Shown piece by piece: positions 1-5,401 of a stretch of DNA of 5,401 bases (the first letter of the stretch is position 1; the number at the start of each line of letters is the position of its first letter). The notes under the pieces were generated by a model. That model was not told the DNA's origin, did not search any database, and saw only the letters and a list, made by a program, of their open reading frames with translations. The position numbers and the translations under genes are program-made. The stretch comes from Acidobacteriota bacterium (GTDB taxonomy: Bacteria > Acidobacteriota > Terriglobia > Acidiferrales > UBA7541): NCBI GenBank assembly GCA_003131705.1, contig PKUY01000413.1:163-5563 (forward strand). Reading direction: 5' to 3'.

Positions 1-12
1 TAATCGCAACAT
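1..12 (+). repeat. 12-bp direct repeat, copy 1
   Basis: TAATCGCAACAT occurs here and again at 67-78, 66 bp apart. Allowing two C/T mismatches, the match extends to 16 bp (TAATCGCAACATYYCG). The copies bracket the TACAAT hexamer at 21-26, so they could be paired regulator sites. Because the spacing is a multiple of three, both copies also read Asn-Arg-Asn-Ile in the frame of the downstream gene, so a duplicated coding stretch is possible. Chance is not excluded. This copy touches the window edge and may extend further left. Confidence 0.5.
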
Positions 13-20
13 CCCGTTAT

Positions 21-26
21 TACAAT
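21..26 (+). promoter_or_regulatory. Candidate -10 element (TACAAT) upstream of the TPR/propeller gene
   Basis: TACAAT matches the sigma-70-type -10 consensus TATAAT at five of six bases and lies about 60 bp before the GTG at 86. A -35 box at normal spacing would fall on or beyond the left edge of the window, so it cannot be assessed. The same hexamer lies upstream of the amidohydrolase gene (4481-4486), which gives slight support. Transcription would begin near 33. Confidence 0.3.
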
Positions 27-66
27 CCGGTCTAACTCATTGCAAAGAAACGATCGAGGCTCGCTC

Positions 67-78
67 TAATCGCAACAT
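67..78 (+). repeat. 12-bp direct repeat, copy 2
   Basis: This is the second copy of TAATCGCAACAT (first at 1-12). It ends 7 bp before the GTG at 86, where a ribosome binding site would be expected, yet it contains no purine-rich Shine-Dalgarno sequence. If it is an operator, a bound protein would lie just downstream of the candidate transcription start. Confidence 0.5.
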
Positions 79-85
79 TTCGCGG

Positions 86-2524
86 GTGCCGCAAATCTCG
101 CGCGCGAGCAACGAGTCGCCGGTCAACAGTCACCAATTGAGTGGAGGATTTCACACTCGGCCGGAGCGATCGAACACCCTCCCGAAGCGATGCCTCAAAC
201 TCGCGCCGCTCGCTCTGGCGCTCGCCTGTAGCGTGGCCTCCGTGGCCGGGCCGATCCAGCACAGCACGCGCCGAGCGCCGGCAAAGCCGGCCGCCACTGC
301 GGCGGGTCGGAGTGCCTCACAGGCACGGGCTCAAGTTACCTACAGCGAGGCGATCCGGCAGAACAGTCTGGGGCTGGCGCTGATGGACCGCCATCAATAT
401 TCGGAGGCGCTGGGAAAATTCCAGACAGCTTGCGTCATGAACCCGGAATCAGACATCGGCTGCCTGAACGTGGGCATCGCCCTGCTGAACATGCAGCACT
501 ACGACGATGCCCGGAAAATTCTCGCCAAGTCGGCCGAGCGCGATCCGCAGAGCCCGCGAGTGTGGTTCAACCTCGGGCTGCTCGAAAAGGCTCTCGGGCA
601 CCGAGAGCCTGCCGAAGACGATTTTCAAAAGGCCGCGGACCTGAATCCTGGCGATGCCGATACGCAGTATTTTCTGGGCTATCTCGCCGCGGAGGCGCAG
701 CGGGATGCCAAGGCAATCGCGGCCTTCAAACGCGCTATCGAGCTCGACCCCTTCCACGCGTCCGCCGAATACGGCCTGGCACAGGCGGAGCAGCATGCCG
801 GTGACGCCGATGGAGCGAAGGCTCATCTCGAAAGATTTCAGCACATCACCGCCGATCGACTGGGCAAAGCGGTCCGGTTTATTTACGGCGAGCAGGGAAA
901 ATATTCGCTGGCAGAGGAGATGACAGCCCCGCCGGTTCCGGCGGGGCCTGCGATTCCGGTGCACTTCGTCAACGTGACTTCCCTTTCAGGACTCCCTTCA
1001 CAACCGTTACTCGCAGCGGCAGCGCGCCGGCGGCTGACCGAAAGAAAACGCGCTAACGGAAATACCAGTAAGGCGTCTGTTTCGGGAGACGCTCCGCAGT
1101 CGCTCGCGCACTTTTTGGGAAGCGGCGCGTGCGTTTTCGATTACGACGGCGACGGCCAGCCGGATATTTTTCTCGTCGACGCGGACGGCAAGGGTAATGC
1201 GGCCTTGTATCGAAATATTGGCAAGGGAAGATTTTCGAACGTGACGAAGGCGGCGAATCTCGAATTCCACGGCGAGGGAATGGGCTGCGCCGTGGGGGAC
1301 TATGATAATGATGGCCACCCTGACCTTGCCGTCAGCTCGGGCGGGGGAATCACCCTCTTTCACAATGAAGGCAATGGCACGTTCAAGGACGTGACGGACG
1401 CAGCTGGAGTTCGGTCAAATGATGCGGCAGGCAGCCTCGCCCTGGGTGTGACGTTCATCGATTTCGACCAGGATGGCGACCTCGATCTTTACGTCACGAA
1501 GTTCAACGACTTCGCGATCGAGACTCCCACCCAGCCATTTGCATTTCCAGACGACGCCACGCCGCCGGGGAATATTCTGTGGCGCAACAAAGGGGACGGG
1601 ACTTTCGTCGATTGGACGAAGGAGTCGGGATTGGCTGGAAACGCGGCGTCGGTGGGCGCAGTCGGAACCGACATCAACAACGACCGCGCTGTGGATCTGG
1701 TGGTGACGGGCTGGGAGAAATTTCCCACGGTACTGATGAATACGCGCGAAGGTGCATTTCGCGCCACATCTCCTTGGGCGATCAGCATGGCGGGGCCGGC
1801 TGCCGGGGTCGTGACGCTCGATTTTAATAATGACGGCTGGATGGATCTGGCATTCACGCACTGGGCGCCGCCGGGACTGAGCATCTGGCGAAACGTGGCG
1901 GGAAAATCCTTCGAGCGCGTTCCGCTGGCGAAGCCGAAATGGATGCGCAGTTGGGGCGTCGCAGCACTCGACTACGACAATGACGGCCGGACTGACTTAG
2001 TCGCTGTCGGTGAGACGTTTGCCGGAGAAGGCCGCATCGTGCTTTTGCGAAACGAAAGCACTGGCGACGAGAGCATCTTTCGCGACGTCACCCACGAGAC
2101 CGGCTTGGACAAGATCGCGCTCCGTAACCCGCGCGGCGTACTTGCATTCGACGCCGACGGAGACGGTTCCACCTGTCTCTTAATTACGCAGAATAATCTT
2201 CCTCCGGTCCTGCTGAAAAGCACCGGAGGCAACAAAAACAATTGGCTCCAACTGGCGCTCAGCGGCGACCCCGATAATACGATGGGCATCGGAACGAGAA
2301 TTCAGATATTTGCTGGTGCGCGGCGCCAAATGTGGGAAATTACGGGCTCCTCGGGCTATCTCGGCCAGGGTCCAACAAATATCCTCGCGGGCCTGGGCCC
2401 CGAAGGGGCGGCCGACGTGGTGCGGATACTCTGGCCTACCGGCGTTTTGCAGAACGAGATGCAAATCCCCGGAGGAAAGCAAACTTCCCTTTCAGAGACA
2501 GGTCCGGGCGATTCTGCACACTGA
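86..2524 (+). CDS. Exported TPR, FG-GAP/VCBS propeller and ASPIC/UnbV protein (CRTAC1 family)
   Basis: This is probably a secreted or periplasmic binding or scaffold protein; its ligand is unknown. Residues 34-54 look like a signal peptide (basic KRCLK, then an Ala/Leu-rich core), with likely cleavage after Ser-Val-Ala54. About five TPR helix pairs follow (roughly 91-256, each ending near Asn/Asp-Pro). A Pro/Ala linker (280-291) leads to a beta-propeller with seven DxDxDGxxD-type calcium loops starting near residues 352, 405, 459, 529, 579, 629 and 689. Loop 4 has Arg for Gly and loop 7 ends in Cys, so both may be weak. Residues 719-790 match ASPIC/UnbV (Gly-rich core, then ILWPTG). The TPR-plus-CRTAC1 layout is known from Acidobacteriota and Planctomycetes. 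The start is doubtful: GTG at 86 leaves 33 residues before the signal peptide and has no Shine-Dalgarno; TTG at 137 is an alternative, and the frame is open to the window edge. It ends in TGA. The domain call is firm and the role is unknown. Confidence 0.9.
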   Translation: MPQISRASNESPVNSHQLSGGFHTRPERSNTLPKRCLKLAPLALALACSVASVAGPIQHSTRRAPAKPAATAAGRSASQARAQVTYSEAIRQNSLGLALMDRHQYSEALGKFQTACVMNPESDIGCLNVGIALLNMQHYDDARKILAKSAERDPQSPRVWFNLGLLEKALGHREPAEDDFQKAADLNPGDADTQYFLGYLAAEAQRDAKAIAAFKRAIELDPFHASAEYGLAQAEQHAGDADGAKAHLERFQHITADRLGKAVRFIYGEQGKYSLAEEMTAPPVPAGPAIPVHFVNVTSLSGLPSQPLLAAAARRRLTERKRANGNTSKASVSGDAPQSLAHFLGSGACVFDYDGDGQPDIFLVDADGKGNAALYRNIGKGRFSNVTKAANLEFHGEGMGCAVGDYDNDGHPDLAVSSGGGITLFHNEGNGTFKDVTDAAGVRSNDAAGSLALGVTFIDFDQDGDLDLYVTKFNDFAIETPTQPFAFPDDATPPGNILWRNKGDGTFVDWTKESGLAGNAASVGAVGTDINNDRAVDLVVTGWEKFPTVLMNTREGAFRATSPWAISMAGPAAGVVTLDFNNDGWMDLAFTHWAPPGLSIWRNVAGKSFERVPLAKPKWMRSWGVAALDYDNDGRTDLVAVGETFAGEGRIVLLRNESTGDESIFRDVTHETGLDKIALRNPRGVLAFDADGDGSTCLLITQNNLPPVLLKSTGGNKNNWLQLALSGDPDNTMGIGTRIQIFAGARRQMWEITGSSGYLGQGPTNILAGLGPEGAADVVRILWPTGVLQNEMQIPGGKQTSLSETGPGDSAH
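926..947. repeat. Perfect 22-bp inverted repeat inside the TPR/propeller gene
   Basis: GCCCCGCCGG (926-935) is separated by TT from its exact reverse complement CCGGCGGGGC (938-947). As RNA it could form an 8-bp, almost all-GC stem with a six-base loop. It encodes residues 281-288 (Ala-Pro-Pro-Val-Pro-Ala-Gly-Pro), the linker between the TPR array and the propeller. No T-run follows, so it is not a standard intrinsic terminator. GC-rich Pro/Ala/Gly codons could produce it without selection. Confidence 0.6.
2201..2229 (+). repeat. Imperfect hairpin with a GAAA loop inside the TPR/propeller gene
   Basis: CCTCCGGT (2201-2208) is the reverse complement of ACCGGAGG (2222-2229). Inside it, GCT (2212-2214) pairs with AGC (2219-2221) around a GAAA tetraloop, leaving a 3-nt bulge (2209-2211). 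The region codes for residues 706-715, just before the ASPIC/UnbV domain. No T-run follows. The structure is clear on paper; a function is not shown. Confidence 0.45.
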
Positions 2525-2636
2525 GTTTTCGAATGGAGCTGAGTCGTAGGGTCGGCGATTCCACTCAATGTAGACTGGCGGGCGGCACTTCAGACAGCCT
2601 TCGACCGAACACAACGCAGCAACGGGAAAGGGACCC
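2525..2636. other. 112-bp intergenic gap with no clear signal
   Basis: This gap separates the TPR/propeller gene from the DUF885 gene. I see no stem-loop followed by a T-run and no convincing -35/-10 pair; TAGACT at 2571-2576 is a weak -10 candidate without a matching -35. The length would permit a promoter, so whether the two genes are co-transcribed cannot be decided from the sequence. Confidence 0.5.
2624..2633 (+). promoter_or_regulatory. Purine-rich ribosome binding site for the DUF885 gene
   Basis: GGGAAAGGGA ends three bases before the ATG at 2637. The match to AGGAGG is partial and the spacing of its 3' half is short, but the purine run and the signal peptide directly after the ATG together support this start. 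Confidence 0.5.
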
Positions 2637-4463
2637 ATGCGGCAAACGTTTCGCGTTCTCATTCTTGCAGCTTTTGTTTGTGTCTTGCTGGCCGGCAGTT
2701 TTTCTGACGCGCAGACGCGTCCGGAGCACGCCTCTGCGCGGAGCCGAATTGAAGCGCGGAGGCAACGGTTGAAAAACGTGATCGCCGAGGAGTGGGAATT
2801 CGAGCTCCGCGACAGCCCGCTGAATGCTACCGAGTATGGAGACTACAAGTACAACGATCGGATCGACGACTTGTCGGCCGGTCATGTCCTGCAAAGTGAA
2901 AAGGAATTGAAGAAATTCCTGGCTCGCGTGAACGCCATAGACGCGACCGGCTTCCCCGAACAAGAACAGCTTAACAAGACGTTGCTGGCGCGCAGGCTCG
3001 ACGATGAGCTGGAAGACATCGCGCTCAAGAACTACGAAATGCCGCTCGATCAGATCAATGGAATTCAACTCACCTTTGCACAACTTCCGTCTATCGTGCC
3101 CTTGGACAATGCGAAACATTACGAGGATTACCTCGCGCGCTTGCATGAGATCCCCTTGGCATTCGGACAAGTCATCGAGTTGCTCAAACTGGGAGAAAAA
3201 GATGGCCTGATGCCGCCGAAGTTTCTCCTGGAAAAAGTAGCGGCGCAGTGCGACGCAATCGCCGCTCCTGCAAGTGAAACGAGTCCCTTAGCGTCGCCCA
3301 TCGCCAACTTTCCCGACGGCATCTCTGCCGACGAAAAGAAACGCTTGCACGATGCGATCGTGAAAGCGATCGACACAGAGGTGCGTCCTGCCTACACCCA
3401 ACTGGGAAAATTCGTGAGGGAGGACTACGCCCCGAAAGGGCGGACCGAACCGGGTCTGTGGGCGCTGCCCGATGGAGACGCCCGCTATCGCGCCGCCGTC
3501 CGAACAATGACGACAACGGACATGACGCCCGAGCAAATTCACGAGCTTGGGCTGGCTCAGGTCAAACAGACCGAAGCGCAAATGACCCTTATCGCTAAAC
3601 AGCAAGGTTTCGCCGATTGGAAGAGTTTCAGCGTCGCGATTCAAAACGATCCGAAAATGATGGGCACGTCGCGGGAGCAGATTCTCGATATTTTCAGGGG
3701 CTACATCGGGCAGATGGAGCCGAAATTACCTCAGCTTTTCGGACGCTTGCCCAAGACGAGAGTGGAAGTGGTTCCAGTCGAGACTTTTCGCGAAAAGGAA
3801 GCTTCCGGCGCAGAATACGTGCCCGGAACGCCCGACGGCTCGCGTCCGGGCAAGGTGTTTGTGAACACCGGGGATTTTGAGCACCGCATTCTGCCCGCCA
3901 TGGAATCGATTGCCTATCATGAAGGCGTGCCCGGCCATCATCTGCAGCTATCGATCCAGCAGGAGGCGATGGGTCTCCCCCAGTTTCGGCTTCACGGCCA
4001 GTACAACGCATATGGTGAAGGCTGGGGTCTGTATGCCGAGCAACTAGGAAAGGAATTGGGCTTTTATCAAGACCGGAATAATGACTTTGAACGCCTCGCA
4101 TCGGAGTTATTCCGGGCGACACGGCTAGTGGAGGACACCGGAGTTCACTACAAGCACTGGACGCGTGAACAGATGGTCCAATTCTTCCACGATAACTCCC
4201 TGGAAAACGAGACCGACGTTCAGGCTGAAACTGATCGGTACATGGCTTGGCCGGCACAGGCCCTTAGCTACAAGATTGGCCAATTAAAGATTCTGGAACT
4301 GCGCAAACGCGCGCAGGATCAACTCGGAGACAAGTTTGATATTCGCGCCTTCCACGACGAAATGCTGAGCGGAGGCGCGATGCCTCTGGACGTGCTGGAT
4401 GCGCTAACGAACGAATGGATTGCATCCGTGAAGCAGGGCTCCGCTCAACAAACCGGGCCATAG
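2637..4463 (+). CDS. Exported DUF885 family protein, putative metallopeptidase
   Basis: This is a complete 608-residue protein, a usual size for DUF885 (PF05960). Residues 1-25 form a signal peptide (MRQTFR, hydrophobic core 7-20, likely cleavage after Ser-Asp-Ala25), so it should act in the periplasm or outside the cell. The mature part begins with a charged, helix-rich region. The family signature is HEGVPGHH at 428-435, followed by YGEGWGLYAE at 459-468 and an ETDRY...WPAQALSYKIG block at 531-548. His428, His434 or His435, and Glu461 or Glu468 are plausible metal ligands, and Glu429 a plausible general base. The His-Glu motif suggests a zinc peptidase, but its spacing is not the canonical HExxH and few members have been characterised biochemically, so peptide hydrolysis is an inference. 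The downstream neighbour is an exported amidohydrolase 54 bp away on the same strand, consistent with shared peptide catabolism. No frameshift or missing signature residue is seen. The family call is firm; the substrate is unknown. Confidence 0.92.
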   Translation: MRQTFRVLILAAFVCVLLAGSFSDAQTRPEHASARSRIEARRQRLKNVIAEEWEFELRDSPLNATEYGDYKYNDRIDDLSAGHVLQSEKELKKFLARVNAIDATGFPEQEQLNKTLLARRLDDELEDIALKNYEMPLDQINGIQLTFAQLPSIVPLDNAKHYEDYLARLHEIPLAFGQVIELLKLGEKDGLMPPKFLLEKVAAQCDAIAAPASETSPLASPIANFPDGISADEKKRLHDAIVKAIDTEVRPAYTQLGKFVREDYAPKGRTEPGLWALPDGDARYRAAVRTMTTTDMTPEQIHELGLAQVKQTEAQMTLIAKQQGFADWKSFSVAIQNDPKMMGTSREQILDIFRGYIGQMEPKLPQLFGRLPKTRVEVVPVETFREKEASGAEYVPGTPDGSRPGKVFVNTGDFEHRILPAMESIAYHEGVPGHHLQLSIQQEAMGLPQFRLHGQYNAYGEGWGLYAEQLGKELGFYQDRNNDFERLASELFRATRLVEDTGVHYKHWTREQMVQFFHDNSLENETDVQAETDRYMAWPAQALSYKIGQLKILELRKRAQDQLGDKFDIRAFHDEMLSGGAMPLDVLDALTNEWIASVKQGSAQQTGP

Positions 4464-4480
4464 CTAAGGCCGCTCTCTTG

Positions 4481-4486
4481 TACAAT
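4481..4486 (+). promoter_or_regulatory. Candidate -10 element (TACAAT) upstream of the amidohydrolase gene
   Basis: TACAAT, preceded by TTG, matches TATAAT at five of six bases and lies 31 bp before the ATG at 4518. This would put transcription start near 4493 and give a leader of about 25 nt. No TTGACA-like -35 is found at 16-18 bp spacing (4457-4464). If active, the promoter would let the amidohydrolase be transcribed separately from the DUF885 gene despite the short gap. Confidence 0.4.
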
Positions 4487-4489
4487 CGT

Positions 4490-4503
4490 AGGCCAATTGG
4501 CCT
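4490..4503. promoter_or_regulatory. Perfect 14-bp palindrome, possible operator
   Basis: AGGCCAATTGGCCT is self-complementary over all 14 bases. It lies 3 bp after the TACAAT hexamer, over the predicted transcription start and just before the ribosome binding site. That is a typical place for a dimeric repressor to bind. It has no loop, so a simple RNA hairpin is less likely. No regulator gene is visible in the window, and chance is possible. Confidence 0.4.
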
Positions 4504-4504
4504 C

Positions 4505-4511
4505 AAGGGGA
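4505..4511 (+). promoter_or_regulatory. Ribosome binding site for the amidohydrolase gene
   Basis: AAGGGGA is a fair Shine-Dalgarno sequence and ends six bases before the ATG at 4518. It supports this ATG over the internal in-frame ATG at codon 8. Confidence 0.6.
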
Positions 4512-4517
4512 CTCCTT

Positions 4518-5401
4518 ATGCGCAGAAGTGCGGCGGCCATGGCAGCTTTTCTCGTAATTGCGAGTGTGGCGTTTGGACAGACCCCCGCGCCTGAGGTTCA
4601 GCAATTCGTAACGATCAGTGCGCCGACGGTTGCTTTGACCCACGTTCGCGTGATCGACGGCACGGGCGCACCCGCGCGCGAGAATCAGACAGTGATCATT
4701 GCGAACGGCAAGATTACATCTCTCGGCGGCGATTCCACGGCCGTTCCGTCGAGTGCCCAGGTGTTCGACCTACACGGCTACACAGTGATTCCCGGCTTGG
4801 TCGGAATGCACGACCACCTCTTTTACCCAACGGGGGATGCCGCTGTCTACGGCGAGATGGCCTTCAGCTTCCCGCGGCTGTATCTGGCGGCAGGCGTCAC
4901 TACCATTCGCACGGCTGGATCTCTCGAGCCTTACACCGACCTGGAAATCAAGAAGGCCATCGACTCCGGCGCGTCTCCCGGGCCCCACATGCACGTTACC
5001 GGACCTTACTTAGAAGGCAAGGGCGCCCTCATCCTGCAGCTCCACCAGCTAACCGGCCCGGAAGATGCCGTGAGGACCGTGAACTATTGGCTCGACGAGG
5101 GCGCTGACAATTTCAAAGCCTACAACTTCATCACGGCGGACGAACTCGCTGCAGCCATTGCGGCGGCGCACAACCGCGGAGCCAAAGTGACGGGGCACCT
5201 CTGCTCCATTGGATTCCGGCAAGCGGCGGCGCTCGGCATCGACAATTTGGAACACGGACTCCTGGAGGATTACGAGTTCCTGCCGGGCAAGAAGCCGGGC
5301 GAGTGTCCGGCCGTCAGGCCCGGGGACGGGGCTTTTATGGCTGCGCTCGACGTGAACACCGGCCCGGTGCATGAAATGATTCTCGACCTGGTCGCGCGCC
5401 A
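4518..5401 (+). CDS. Exported metal-dependent amidohydrolase, imidazolonepropionase/prolidase-like (3' end outside window)
   Basis: The first 294 codons are present and the frame runs off the right edge. Residues 1-20 are a signal peptide (MRRS, hydrophobic core, likely cleavage after Ala-Phe-Gly20), so the enzyme should be periplasmic or secreted. Residues 40-95 are the amidohydrolase N-terminal beta-sandwich (VRVIDGTGAP, IIANGKITSLG, VIPGLVGMHDH). The visible metal-site residues are His98 and His100 (HxH), Lys200 in NFKAYN (the expected carboxylated lysine bridging two metals), His227 in VTGHLCS and His246 in NLEHG. The final Asp should lie beyond the window. Lysine at this position, together with the segment lengths, points to the imidazolonepropionase-like/prolidase-like group, whose characterised members cleave Xaa-Pro or Xaa-Arg/Lys dipeptides or related amides. 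Exact substrate is unknown; histidine degradation (HutI) is unlikely given the signal peptide and the lack of hut neighbours. It follows the DUF885 gene by 54 bp and may have its own promoter. Confidence 0.9.
   Translation, partial: MRRSAAAMAAFLVIASVAFGQTPAPEVQQFVTISAPTVALTHVRVIDGTGAPARENQTVIIANGKITSLGGDSTAVPSSAQVFDLHGYTVIPGLVGMHDHLFYPTGDAAVYGEMAFSFPRLYLAAGVTTIRTAGSLEPYTDLEIKKAIDSGASPGPHMHVTGPYLEGKGALILQLHQLTGPEDAVRTVNYWLDEGADNFKAYNFITADELAAAIAAAHNRGAKVTGHLCSIGFRQAAALGIDNLEHGLLEDYEFLPGKKPGECPAVRPGDGAFMAALDVNTGPVHEMILDLVAR

Noticed and set aside
45..48. Possible lipobox cysteine (Cys48 region of gene 1, residue numbers)
   Set aside because: Ala-Leu-Ala-Cys lacks the Leu/Val/Ile expected at -3, and Ser-Val-Ala54 is a better signal peptidase I site.
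32..262. 76-codon minus-strand frame near the left edge, possible divergent small gene
   Set aside because: It overlaps the signal-peptide region of gene 1, has an Arg-rich composition, and shows no start signal or family resemblance.
449..964. 171-codon open frame on the minus strand
   Set aside because: It is antisense to the TPR region of a gene with clear homology and has no domain of its own.
2397..2409. GCCCC-GAA-GGGGC stem-loop in the ASPIC/UnbV coding region
   Set aside because: A 5-bp stem with a 3-base loop is common in GC-rich coding DNA, and there is no T-run.
2332..2772. 146-codon plus-strand frame spanning the end of gene 1 and the start of gene 2
   Set aside because: It overlaps two well-supported genes in another frame, and its product is Arg/Gly-rich without a recognisable motif.
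2565..3170. 201-codon open frame on the minus strand
   Set aside because: It lies opposite the intergenic gap and the 5' part of the DUF885 gene, has no recognisable domain or ribosome binding site, and is explained by the GC-rich codon pattern of the real gene.
3694..4257. 187-codon open frame on the minus strand
   Set aside because: It lies fully antisense to the DUF885 signature region. Its Arg/Pro/Ser-rich, low-complexity composition is typical of shadow frames.
4456..4480. Possible terminator after the DUF885 gene (GGCC repeats followed by CTCTCTTG)
   Set aside because: The only stem is 4 bp with an 8-base loop, and the tract after it is interrupted by C and G. It is too weak to call.

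Overview
The window looks like chromosomal DNA from a GC-rich, Gram-negative-type soil or environmental bacterium. The best guess is Acidobacteriota (Terriglobia-like). This rests on gene content: a secreted TPR plus FG-GAP/VCBS plus ASPIC/UnbV protein, an exported DUF885 protein and an exported imidazolonepropionase-like amidohydrolase, a set I associate with that phylum. It is an inference from recognised families, not a database match.

Three genes lie in a row on the plus strand and fill almost the whole window. (1) Positions 86-2524 encode an 812-residue protein with a signal-peptide-like segment, about five TPRs, a seven-loop calcium-binding beta-propeller of the CRTAC1 type and a C-terminal ASPIC/UnbV domain. 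Its start is uncertain because the frame stays open to the left edge and no good ribosome binding site precedes any candidate start. (2) Positions 2637-4463 encode a complete, exported 608-residue DUF885 protein with the family's HEGVPGHH putative metal-binding motif. (3) From 4518 to the right edge runs the 5' part (294 codons) of an exported amidohydrolase with four of its expected metal ligands in view; the gene continues outside the window.

The intergenic gaps are short (112 bp and 54 bp). I see no convincing intrinsic terminator in either. A TACAAT -10-like hexamer lies upstream of genes 1 and 3, and a perfect 14-bp palindrome sits just after the second one. All three products carry export signals. 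Genes 2 and 3 could cooperate in breaking down peptides outside the cytoplasm. Gene 1 is more likely a surface or periplasmic binding/scaffold protein and need not share that pathway.

I found no mobile element, CRISPR array, RNA gene or phage signature, and no clear evidence of an undescribed system. The items worth a second look are small: the N-terminus of gene 1, a 12-bp direct repeat at the left edge, two strong hairpins inside gene 1, the palindrome at 4490-4503, and the unusual spacing of the DUF885 motif.
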